Below, piece by piece: positions 52,953 through 60,728 of a DNA stretch of 64,000 bases (position 1 is its first letter; every line of letters starts with the position of its first letter). The notes under the pieces were generated by a model that was not told the DNA's origin, did not search any database, and saw nothing but the letters and a program-made list of their open reading frames with translations. The DNA comes from Aestuariirhabdus sp049985285 (GTDB lineage Bacteria; Pseudomonadota; Gammaproteobacteria; Pseudomonadales; Aestuariirhabdaceae): NCBI RefSeq assembly GCF_049985285.1, contig NZ_JBNIEU010000001.1:186001-250000 (forward strand), read 5' to 3'. The position numbers and the translations under genes are program-made.

Positions 52953-54323
52953 TTAGCGACGCCCCTCACGGCGCAACGCCGCCGGGGTGTACTGCTTGGA
53001 GGAAACGTCAAAACCAAACTGGTAACCGTTGCTCTCCTCGTTCTGCAGACCCAGCAGCAGATAGCGGCCGGAGAGCAGATCGTTAAGGGTTTCCGCAGCG
53101 TACCATGGGGTATCGATCGGGTAGTACTGCATATTGTAAGACTGGGCTACGCGCCACAGCTGGCCACGGCCATCGAAGTGATCGATAACAGACGCCTGCC
53201 AGGTATCCTCGTCGAGGAACATCACACGCTTGGCGTAGATATGACGCGCATCTTCACGAAGGGTGCCGACCACTTCCCACACCCGATGCAACTCGTAACG
53301 GGTGAATTTAGGATCGATGTGACCCGCCTTGGCGATATCGGCGTACTTATGCTCCTTGGAATAGAGGTCGTAGTTGTTGTAGGGGATATACATATCCTTC
53401 TTGCCGACAAGTTCCCAGTTGTAACGATCGGGAGAGCCGTTGTACATATCGTAGTTATCGGCGGTACGCAGACCATCGGTCGCCGTACCCGGACCGTCAT
53501 AAGCGACCTGGGGCGCACGACGTACACGACGTTGACCCGCGTTGTAGACCCAGGCCATACGTGGCTGCTTTACCTGATCGATGGTTTCGTGCACCAACAA
53601 TACATTACCCGCCAAACGAGCCGGCTCTACCACCCGCTGCTTGAAATAGAACAGCAGGTTGCCGACATCACCACTGTAGTCAGAGACCTTATTACTGAAG
53701 GTAAACTCATCCTCAAACTTAACCGGGGTGAAGGAGCCGTTGTTGTTAGGCGTGATCTGCACAATGGTGCGCTTCACACTGCCGCCACGGTAACGCACGA
53801 TATGGTTCCAAACCGCCTCAACGCCGGTTTGCGGCAGCGGGAAGGGGGTGGAACCAATATTGCTGTAGTTCTTGAGACCGTTGCCACCATCCACGGTTTC
53901 TACGGTGGTGGCATTTTCGAAGGTCTGCTTCAATACCTCGCCCGGTACCGTAGAGGTACGATGGGTCGGATAGATCGGCATGGTGTAGGTTTCGGGGAAA
54001 CGCTTGAACATGGCGATCTGGCCTTCGCTCAGCTTATCCGCATACTGCTCGTAGTTCTGTGCCGTAATAGTGAATAGCGGCTGCTCATCGGCGAAGGGAT
54101 TTTCCAGCGAGCCATCTTCGAGAAAAGGCGCGTACTCCTTACGCAAACCACCGGTCCACTCAGGGATGGTGCCATCGGCACTGGCCCCACGCTCGGCCCC
54201 CATGGGGGTGAGATCCTTATTCAAGCGCGCGGCCTCCTCGGGGGAGACGGCGGCCATAATACTGGCGCTCATCAGGGTCAGCGCTACCGCGCCTGCGCCA
54301 ATCAGTTTCTTATGCATCATCAT
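52953..54323 (-). CDS. DUF1329 exported protein
   Basis: The 456-residue protein has a signal peptide (to about SIMAA, residue 25) and then SPEEAARLNKDLTPMGAERG, the usual start of mature DUF1329 proteins. The rest is beta-rich, related in fold to outer-membrane-lipoprotein sorting (LolA/LolB-like) domains, with late motifs HRVWEVVGTLREDARHIYAK and WQASVIDHFDGRGQLWRV. Function is not established; members recur beside DUF1302 proteins and lipid or sterol genes. It lies 26 bases downstream of the DUF1302 gene and is followed by a strong terminator. Confidence 0.88.
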   Translation of the reverse strand: MMMHKKLIGAGAVALTLMSASIMAAVSPEEAARLNKDLTPMGAERGASADGTIPEWTGGLRKEYAPFLEDGSLENPFADEQPLFTITAQNYEQYADKLSEGQIAMFKRFPETYTMPIYPTHRTSTVPGEVLKQTFENATTVETVDGGNGLKNYSNIGSTPFPLPQTGVEAVWNHIVRYRGGSVKRTIVQITPNNNGSFTPVKFEDEFTFSNKVSDYSGDVGNLLFYFKQRVVEPARLAGNVLLVHETIDQVKQPRMAWVYNAGQRRVRRAPQVAYDGPGTATDGLRTADNYDMYNGSPDRYNWELVGKKDMYIPYNNYDLYSKEHKYADIAKAGHIDPKFTRYELHRVWEVVGTLREDARHIYAKRVMFLDEDTWQASVIDHFDGRGQLWRVAQSYNMQYYPIDTPWYAAETLNDLLSGRYLLLGLQNEESNGYQFGFDVSSKQYTPAALRREGRR

Positions 54324-54349
54324 TATTTTTATACTCCGTTATCCGTCTC

Positions 54350-56272
54350 TTAGAAGGTCATACCGACGCTGGCCGCTACAAAGTCGCGGTCACCACTGGT
54401 GTTGTATTCACCGTCAAAGAAATCGGTGTAGGAAATGCTGGCGTTGTATTGGTTGAGATAGTCCGCGCGCAAGCCAACAGAGACCGCCTTGCGATCCTCA
54501 ACGAAGTTGGTGTTGGGCGAATAACCGTCCACATCGTGCTTCCAGGCGATGGAGGGCTTCAGGTTAATACCGGCAAAGACATCGTTATAATCCGCACTCG
54601 CCCGCACCTGGTAACCCCAGGAGAAATCGGTGACGAAACCTTCGTCTTCACAGTAGTTGTTTTGACCGCCACTCAAAGTGACCGCCAAGGAATCACAGCG
54701 GCCGTTTGGCAGGGGCCCTGGGCCAAACACAGGGTCACGGCCATAGCGAAGCTCACTAGAATCCTCCATTGCGCCGACCCAGTTACCGGCAACTTCACCG
54801 ACCACCGCGACTCGACTGGCACCCATCACCTGATCAAAGAAGTGAATTGCAGTCACTTGAGCCTGGGTCACTTCCAGGCGATTGTATCCCTGCGTGGTTC
54901 CACCTGGCGCACCCTGAATAAGGGAAACATCAGGGTCCAATGGCGTAATACCGGAAAACAGTACGTCGGTGGTATTGAGCCCAACAGGCGCATTCGGACG
55001 ATAGCTCACCTCACCACTGACGGCGGTCGTTCCCACCGTGGTGGCAAAACTGAGTCCGTATAAGCGAATATCTTCCGCATATTCCATGTAATAGCTGGAA
55101 TTACCGGCGACAATGGAGGATGCCGTAGCTGGAATAACGGCACCTAGCGCTCCAGCTGGAACACCGGCTGCTATAAGATCAGCTGCATACCCACCACCGG
55201 CGATATAACCGAAGACAGAGGGGTCTGCGCCCTGACCACTCAACACCGGGGCGCGGCTATGGTAGTTAATAAAGTAGGCGCCGAACTCCGTATCGTTCAG
55301 CTCGGGTACATACCAGCGCAGTGCTGTACCCCACTGGCCACTGTCTCTTGGCTCATCGTTCTTGACCCGGGAAACAATAACCCCTTCTCCGTATGGAGAC
55401 CAATCAACACCTGCATTTTTCATTACGCCGATAGTCGGCGCACCAAGAGCCCCGAGTGCTGCGCTCAAATCCTCTTCCGGTAACAATACCGCCAGATTCT
55501 CATTGCATCCCAACGCCGCCACATCAGGGCCGGAGAAGAAGGTGCCGCAGTTATCCAGGGTAGTCGGCTCCCATGAGAACTGGTAAAAGGCTTCAAACGA
55601 CAGGTTGTCGGTCAATCCTTGCTGAACAAACAGCATGGGAACGGGCATCAGGCCCTCTTTGATCTCGGCGCCGGGCTTACGGAAGGCGGAGACATCGATC
55701 GGGTTGATGGCGTTGATACCGTTCTGGATAAAGGTGGACTCACCCCAACTCACCACCTGCTTACCAATACGCACGCTACCGGGTTGCTCGAGGAACTCGT
55801 AGTTATGCCATGCGTAGGCATCGAGGATGGTAGCACCCTTGGTGCGAGCCTCCTTGTGGCGCCCCTTGTCGCTGATGTTCTTAAACTCCTGATCGCGACG
55901 CTGCTCGAAGTCGTACCAGTATTTACCCCGCACGAAGACACCGCTGTCGCCGTAGCTCAGCTCGAGGTCGTGAACGCCCTTGACCACCTCGGAGAACTTA
56001 TCCCCACTCTTGTAGTTCAGGTGGTTATCATCGGTGGTTTGTGACAAGCCCTTGCCACCGTTGTTGTTACCGATCAGGTTCTTATCCGGGCCGGATACCG
56101 ACCAGCTCACCCCGTAGGAGATATCGGAATCGAAACTACCCTGAACCTCGCCATCCATCAGTTCAAAACTGATGGCCTGGGCCTGGGTCGATAGCACCGC
56201 GGCCGTTACCGCCGCTGCCAGCGGCAGACGGGCAACCTGATGCCAGGTGCGTGAGGAATTACGCATACTCAT
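54350..56272 (-). CDS. DUF1302 outer-membrane beta-barrel-like protein
   Basis: The 640-residue protein has a signal peptide ending STQAQA and a long beta-rich body with many alternating aromatic strands. SYGVSWSVSGPDKNLIGNNN, then FVRGKYWYDFEQRRDQEFKN and GKQVVSWGESTF are family landmarks, and the C terminus ends in Phe (VAASVGMTF) like many outer-membrane barrels. It is probably a porin-like channel for a hydrophobic compound, an inference from family context. It is the first gene of a two-gene unit with DUF1329. Confidence 0.86.
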   Translation of the reverse strand: MSMRNSSRTWHQVARLPLAAAVTAAVLSTQAQAISFELMDGEVQGSFDSDISYGVSWSVSGPDKNLIGNNNGGKGLSQTTDDNHLNYKSGDKFSEVVKGVHDLELSYGDSGVFVRGKYWYDFEQRRDQEFKNISDKGRHKEARTKGATILDAYAWHNYEFLEQPGSVRIGKQVVSWGESTFIQNGINAINPIDVSAFRKPGAEIKEGLMPVPMLFVQQGLTDNLSFEAFYQFSWEPTTLDNCGTFFSGPDVAALGCNENLAVLLPEEDLSAALGALGAPTIGVMKNAGVDWSPYGEGVIVSRVKNDEPRDSGQWGTALRWYVPELNDTEFGAYFINYHSRAPVLSGQGADPSVFGYIAGGGYAADLIAAGVPAGALGAVIPATASSIVAGNSSYYMEYAEDIRLYGLSFATTVGTTAVSGEVSYRPNAPVGLNTTDVLFSGITPLDPDVSLIQGAPGGTTQGYNRLEVTQAQVTAIHFFDQVMGASRVAVVGEVAGNWVGAMEDSSELRYGRDPVFGPGPLPNGRCDSLAVTLSGGQNNYCEDEGFVTDFSWGYQVRASADYNDVFAGINLKPSIAWKHDVDGYSPNTNFVEDRKAVSVGLRADYLNQYNASISYTDFFDGEYNTSGDRDFVAASVGMTF

Positions 56273-56493
56273 TGGACACTACTCCGTTGTTATTATCGTT
56301 TTTATGACGTTATTGAGGCGTTAACCGCCCCTATTATTGTTTGGGTGCGCCGGCGTTTACCGCCAACTGACACCCGGATAGACACTACAAAAACTCCACC
56401 CCTATCGTGACACCCACTATAGCCCTCGTATTTAAACCTGTTCATCATCCTAAAGAGTGAAATCGGGGTTAAGGCCGCCTCCCTTGATATCGA

Positions 56494-58182
56494 TCACACG
56501 GAAGAGAGAAAAGCACCCTCGCCATTGAGGTAATCGGCGTATTCGGCACGAATCTGCTTCTTGTTGAGCTTTCCGACGCTGGTTTTGGGGATCGACTCCA
56601 CTACCGCGATCTGGGTCGGGATCGCCCATTTATTGATGCGCCCCTCGTCCACATAGCGCTTGAGGTGCTCCTTGACGCTTGTCGCATCGACCGCCTCGCC
56701 GGGTTGCACCACCACCAGCGCGAAGGGGCGCTCATCCCACTGCGGGTCGGGCACACCCACCACCGCTACTTCGGAGATCGCCGGGTGCAGACTCATCAAC
56801 CCCTCCAACTCCAGCGAGGAGACCCACTCGCCGCCGGTTTTGATCACATCCTTGATGCGGTCACGAATTTTAACGACCCCCAGCCCATCGATGGTGGCCA
56901 CATCACCGGTATGCAACCAGCCATTGGCCCACAGCTCTTCGCTTTTCTCGGGTTCTTTGAAGTAGGCCTGGGTGAGCCAGGGCGCGCGCACTACAATTTC
57001 ACCGACACTGACGCCATCATGGGGTTGGGCATTACCCTCAGCGTCCACCACTTGAAGCTGCACCAGAGGAACGGGCGTTCCTGCAGCGATGCGATAATCA
57101 ACCTGAGCCTCATCAGAAAGCTCCTCACGCATCACCTCGGTGACATAAGCACCACAGAGCAGCGGGCAAGTTTCCGACATACCGTAGGCGGCAGAGAGCT
57201 GTACGCCTTTATCCTGAGCGGCCAGTGCCAAGCCCTTATTGAGAGCTGATCCACCGATCAGCACCTTCCAACCTTTAAAATCAACTTCTTGTGCCCGCGC
57301 ACACCCCAGGATCATCTGGATAATCGCAGGCACGCAATGGGAGTAGGTTACGCCTTCACGCTGCTGCAGCTCGACCAGCAGGTCGGGCTCGTAACGGCCC
57401 GGGTAAACCTGCTTGACCCCCATCATGGTCGCAACATAGGGAACCCCCCAGGCGTGGACATGAAACATCGGCGTTACCGGCATATAGACATCGTCGGAGT
57501 TCATCAGCGGATTGCTGCTGAGGGCCCCCATCACCGCCGTTTCAACCAGGGTATGCAGCACCAGTTGACGATGGGTGAAGTAGACCCCTTTCGGGTTGCC
57601 GGTGGTACCGGTGGTGTAAAACGTCGTAGCGACGCTATTTTCATCAAAATCGGGGAAGTCACAGTCGGGAGACTGCGCCGCCAGCAGCGCCTCATACTCA
57701 CCAACAAAGGGCAGGTCAGCGGGCACTTGGGGATTGTCGCTATCGCTTATCAGCAGGTAGTTTTCTACCGTGGTAAACTGATCGTGTATCCCTTTTAGCA
57801 GGGGCAAAAACTCATCATTTACCAGAATCAGCTTGTCTTCGGCGTGGTTCACCGTGTAGGTAATTTGATCCGGTGACAGGCGCACGTTGATGGTATGGAT
57901 AATCGCACCAATCATCGGGATCGCAAACATCGCCTCCAGATAGCGATGACTGTCCCACTCCATCACCGCGACCACATCCCCAGGGCCGATGCCGGAGGCC
58001 TTCAGGGCGTTGGCCAGGCGAGCTATGCGTTCGTTAAGCGTGTTGTAGTCGTAACGCACCTGATCCCGGTAGACAATCTCCCGGTTAGCCTCGTAACGAC
58101 GCCCGGAGAGGAGTAGCTGCTTTATCAACAGGGGATAGGGGTGCGCCGATGGAGTCGGCTCCAGAATACGGGTTTGAGACAT
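56494..58182 (-). CDS. Fatty-acid--CoA ligase
   Basis: The 562-residue adenylate-forming enzyme activates a carboxylic acid as its CoA thioester. Motifs: TTFYTTGTTGNPKGVYFTHR (P-loop, about residue 175), YGMSETCP (about 320), WLHTGDVATIDGLGVVKIRD (about 425) and the catalytic Lys in KTSVGKLNKKQIRAEY near the C terminus. The pattern matches medium- to long-chain acyl-CoA ligases. The ATG at 58182 begins the conserved region. It is upstream of the DUF1302/DUF1329 genes on the same strand (221 bases away) and divergent from a thiolase gene, so it is probably part of the same lipid-use module. Confidence 0.88.
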   Translation of the reverse strand: MSQTRILEPTPSAHPYPLLIKQLLLSGRRYEANREIVYRDQVRYDYNTLNERIARLANALKASGIGPGDVVAVMEWDSHRYLEAMFAIPMIGAIIHTINVRLSPDQITYTVNHAEDKLILVNDEFLPLLKGIHDQFTTVENYLLISDSDNPQVPADLPFVGEYEALLAAQSPDCDFPDFDENSVATTFYTTGTTGNPKGVYFTHRQLVLHTLVETAVMGALSSNPLMNSDDVYMPVTPMFHVHAWGVPYVATMMGVKQVYPGRYEPDLLVELQQREGVTYSHCVPAIIQMILGCARAQEVDFKGWKVLIGGSALNKGLALAAQDKGVQLSAAYGMSETCPLLCGAYVTEVMREELSDEAQVDYRIAAGTPVPLVQLQVVDAEGNAQPHDGVSVGEIVVRAPWLTQAYFKEPEKSEELWANGWLHTGDVATIDGLGVVKIRDRIKDVIKTGGEWVSSLELEGLMSLHPAISEVAVVGVPDPQWDERPFALVVVQPGEAVDATSVKEHLKRYVDEGRINKWAIPTQIAVVESIPKTSVGKLNKKQIRAEYADYLNGEGAFLSSV

Positions 58183-58499
58183 AGGATCGCTCTTATTGTT
58201 GTTATACGGCCCGCAGCCAACTGCGCAGCGGACTAAAATCGATCTAGCACGTCTACTATATCCAGCCTCCGAGTACCCCCCTATCGCCATAAAGTATGAT
58301 TTTCGATCGACAAGGGATGATTCGGGCCCCGATGCGTTACGACTTTGGTACTATCCCACCCCAGTCAACGATTAGCCTTCGGGGCGCAGCCCAATCCAAA
58401 GGGTAACGAGTACAGAACGATAAACAGCGACGTTAGGCCGCCAGCCATTACGGATTAGCGATGCAGCAAGCGTCGATTTAAAGAAGAGGAGTAAGCGAG
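58183..58499. other. Divergent region between acyl-CoA ligase and thiolase genes
   Basis: These 317 bases must hold promoters for both genes. An AGGAG precedes the thiolase ATG by 8 bases. I see no clear FadR/PsrA palindrome, repeat or terminator. Confidence 0.45.
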
Positions 58500-59681
58500 A
58501 TGCCAGTAGATAACATAGTGATTGTCAGCGGTGCACGTACACCAATGGGCGGCTTCCAGGGAGGTCTGGCCAACGTCAGCGCACCGGAGCTGGGGTCGAT
58601 CGCCATCCGCGAGGCGGTCAAGCGTGCAGGCATCGGCGCTGAGGAGGTACAGGAGGTGATCATGGGGTGCGTATTGCCAGCGGGACTGAAACAGGGACCC
58701 GCGCGTCAGGCATCCCTGGGGGCAGGGCTTCCCGAGGCTACCGGCTGTACCACCATCAACAAACTCTGCGGCTCCGGAATGAAGGCGACCATGCTCGCCC
58801 ACGACCTGATCAAGGCGGGCAGCAACGACATCATGGTCGCCGGCGGCATGGAAAGCATGAGTAATGCCCCCTACGTTCTACCCAGAGCACGCCAAGGGCT
58901 GCGCATGGGACACGGCGAAGTCAAAGACCACATGTTCCTCGACGGTCTCGAAGACGCCGCAACCGGTCGCTTGATGGGCTCCTTCGCACAGGAGGTCGCC
59001 GACCGGTACAACATCACCCGTGAGGAGATGGACGCGTTCGCGATTGAATCCCTGCGTCGGGCCCAAAATGCGATCGACAGTGGCGCGCTCAAAGCAGAGG
59101 TGGTACCGGTGAGCGTAAAAAGCCGCGCCGGTGAAACCCTGGTTAGCGATGACGAGCAGCCCCACAACGCCAATATCGGCAAGATCCCCCAGTTGCGCCC
59201 CGCCTTCGCGAAGGAGGGTAGCATTACTGCGGCCAACTCCAGTTCCATATCCGATGGTGCTTCGGCGCTGGTACTGATGCGCGAATCCGAAGCGCAAAAA
59301 CGCGGTTTGCAGCCACTGGCCCGGATCGTAGGCCATAGTACCCACTCACAACACCCGTCCGAGTTTACTATCGCGCCAGTAGGCGCTATGACCACGCTGT
59401 TTGCAAAAACTGGCTGGAGCAAGGAGGACGTTGACCTGTTCGAAATCAACGAAGCCTTCGCCATGGTTACCATGCTGGCCATGCGCGAGCACGGCCTCGA
59501 TCACAGCAAGGTCAATGTCCACGGCGGTGCCTGCGCCCAGGGCCACCCGGTAGGGTCTACCGGTTCACGGATCATCATCAGTCTGATTTACGCTCTTAAA
59601 CAGCAGGGTAAAAAGCGCGGTGTTGCCTCTCTGTGCATTGGTGGCGGCGAAGCTACTGCCATGGCGATCGAGTTGATCTAA
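58500..59681 (+). CDS. Acetyl-CoA acetyltransferase (thiolase)
   Basis: The 393-residue thiolase cleaves or condenses 3-ketoacyl-CoA. Catalytic residues are in place: Cys90 in TINKLCGSGMKA, the His-containing NEAFAM region (about 340), and Cys/His in GGACAQGHPVGSTGSR (about 378). The pattern and length match biosynthetic-type acetyl-CoA acetyltransferase (AtoB/PhaA). The start has AGGAG. It is divergent from the acyl-CoA ligase and upstream of an intergenic repeat block. Confidence 0.92.
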   Translation: MPVDNIVIVSGARTPMGGFQGGLANVSAPELGSIAIREAVKRAGIGAEEVQEVIMGCVLPAGLKQGPARQASLGAGLPEATGCTTINKLCGSGMKATMLAHDLIKAGSNDIMVAGGMESMSNAPYVLPRARQGLRMGHGEVKDHMFLDGLEDAATGRLMGSFAQEVADRYNITREEMDAFAIESLRRAQNAIDSGALKAEVVPVSVKSRAGETLVSDDEQPHNANIGKIPQLRPAFAKEGSITAANSSSISDGASALVLMRESEAQKRGLQPLARIVGHSTHSQHPSEFTIAPVGAMTTLFAKTGWSKEDVDLFEINEAFAMVTMLAMREHGLDHSKVNVHGGACAQGHPVGSTGSRIIISLIYALKQQGKKRGVASLCIGGGEATAMAIELI

Positions 59682-59696
59682 AACCGATTGAGCAGG

Positions 59697-59737
59697 GTTG
59701 TCGGGCTAAGGCTGTCGAGTTAAAGCCCGACCTACGG
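59697..59737. repeat. REP-like palindrome
   Basis: GTTGTCGGGCTAAGGCTGTC continuing to AAAGCCCGACCTACGG has the TCGGGCT ... AGCCCGA arms of the 52.6-kb elements, with a longer loop. Confidence 0.6.
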
Positions 59738-59743
59738 CTCCGG

Positions 59744-60120
59744 CAGGGATGCCCCGAGTGTCGATCGTGCAGGAGCACAACTATCGACCCGTACATCCCT
59801 TTTGATCGCTGCCGCCATCATTAATGGCAATATTAGCGTTGCCCGACGACGCCGCTCCGACCCACAGGGATGTGGGGAGTGCCGGCCCGGCAGGAGTAAT
59901 GGCCGGCCCATCCATGGCCCCGCGGCATACGACGGGCAGGGATGCCCAGAGTGTCGATCGTGCAGGAGCGCAGCTATCGGCGCGTACATCCCTTTTGATC
60001 GCTGCCGCCATCCCTGGCTCTCGCGATCTACCGCCCATCCCTTTTGATCGCTGCCGCCATCATTAATGGCAATATTAGCGTTGCCCGACGACGCCGCTCC
60101 TGGCCATCCATGGCCCCGCG
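59744..60120. repeat. Mosaic intergenic repeat block
   Basis: Several short modules are shuffled here. Module 1 (75 bases; CAGGGATGCCC ... GCTGCCGCCAT) occurs at 59744-59818 and 59937-60011 with a few differences. Module 2 (48 bases; GCCGCCATCATTAATGGCAA ... GACGCCGCTCC) occurs at 59811-59858 and 60053-60100. Module 3 (ATCCATGGCCCCGCGGCATA) appears near 59910 and near 60106. The 53-base stretch 60008-60060 is shared with 52.8 kb. Open frames across this block arise from the repeats and are not counted as genes. Confidence 0.85.
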
Positions 60121-60145
60121 GCATACCGTACATCCTGTACATAAA

Positions 60146-60176
60146 AAAAGGGGAACCGCGATGCGGTTCCCCTTTT
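60146..60176. terminator. Terminator of the tRNA operon (bidirectional)
   Basis: A perfect 14-bp stem (AAAAGGGGAACCGC / GCGGTTCCCCTTTT) with a 3-base loop lies 6 bases past tRNA-Lys. On the minus strand it is followed by a run of Ts, making it a strong terminator for the tRNA genes; it could also stop read-through from the thiolase side. Confidence 0.9.
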
Positions 60177-60181
60177 CAATG

Positions 60182-60257
60182 TGGTGGGTCGTGGGCGGCT
60201 CGAACGCCCGACCAATTGGTTAAAAGCCAACTGCTCTACCAACTGAGCTAACGACCC
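60182..60257 (-). tRNA. tRNA-Lys (anticodon TTT)
   Basis: On the minus strand the 76 bases fold as a cloverleaf with acceptor GGGTCGT / ACGACCC, D-arm GCTCAGTTGGTAGAGC, anticodon loop CTTTTAA giving TTT, T-loop GTTCGAG, and an encoded CCA end. It is the last gene of a three-tRNA operon. Confidence 0.97.
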
Positions 60258-60262
60258 TAAGT

Positions 60263-60339
60263 TGGTCGGGGTAGAGAGATTCGAACTCCCGACATCCTGC
60301 TCCCAAAGCAGGCGCGCTACCAGACTGCGCTATACCCCG
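60263..60339 (-). tRNA. tRNA-Pro (anticodon TGG)
   Basis: The 77-base gene has acceptor CGGGGTA / TACCCCG, D-arm GCGCAGTCTGGTAGCGC, anticodon loop TTTGGGA giving TGG, T-loop GTTCGAA and encoded CCA. It lies 5 bases after tRNA-Asn's neighbour gap and 5 bases before tRNA-Lys. Confidence 0.97.
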
Positions 60340-60342
60340 TAG

Positions 60343-60418
60343 TGGCTCCCTGAGCTGGACTCGAACCAGCGACCCAATGATTAACAGTCATTTGCTCTAC
60401 CAACTGAGCTATCAGGGA
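60343..60418 (-). tRNA. tRNA-Asn (anticodon GTT)
   Basis: The 76-base gene has acceptor TCCCTGA / TCAGGGA, D-arm GCTCAGTTGGTAGAGC, anticodon loop CTGTTAA giving GTT, T-loop GTTCGAG, discriminator G and encoded CCA. It is the first gene of the operon, about 48 bases from the predicted transcription start. Confidence 0.97.
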
Positions 60419-60728
60419 ACTATTTCCAAAATTGATAGGCAGCCCTGCAGGCCCCTCAACCTTGGAGCGCGCATATTACCTGAGCCAGTTCGATAGTCAA
60501 CCCCCTTTTTAGCATCAACAACGGTTTAACGACGCCTGATGTAAAGCTCGCCACCCCCTCCACCCGGTCATAGCGAAAGATGGCTAGAGCCCAGAGTTAT
60601 TAAGGCATATACTCATAATCTGGGGTCTGCATCGTAGTGAGATTGGTTCTCATTTTACGGACTTATAATGGACTAATATAAGAAAGAGACTTTTATAAAA
60701 AGAGTCCTGCAATATTACAGGGAAAACT
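60419..60728. other. Divergent region between tRNA operon and DUF1631 B
   Basis: These 310 bases hold the tRNA promoter on the left. On the right a TATAAT at 60664-60669 with TTGGTT 15 bases upstream may serve the DUF1631 gene, but the spacer is short. No gene or repeat is visible. Confidence 0.5.
60473..60500 (-). promoter_or_regulatory. Sigma70 promoter of the tRNA operon with GC-rich discriminator
   Basis: On the minus strand TTGACT (60500-60495), a 16-base spacer and TAATAT (60478-60473) are followed by GCGCGCTCC. The GC-rich discriminator right after the -10 element is the mark of stringently controlled stable-RNA promoters. Confidence 0.78.

Larger units (their letters stand above)
59682..60181. 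other. Non-coding gap between thiolase and tRNA-Lys
   Basis: These 500 bases hold one REP-like palindrome, the mosaic repeat block and a bidirectional terminator. No protein gene is supported. Confidence 0.65.

Noticed and set aside
53178..54077. 299-codon plus-strand frame over the DUF1329 gene
   Set aside because: Antisense of a gene with signal peptide and family motifs; the translation is low-complexity Val/Ile/Gly-rich.
59744..60120. CRISPR array
   Set aside because: Repeat lengths differ, there are no regular spacers, and no cas genes are present.
59732..60142. Open frames of 80-136 codons on both strands across the repeat block
   Set aside because: They are produced by the mosaic repeats, lack ribosome sites and repeat the same short peptides.
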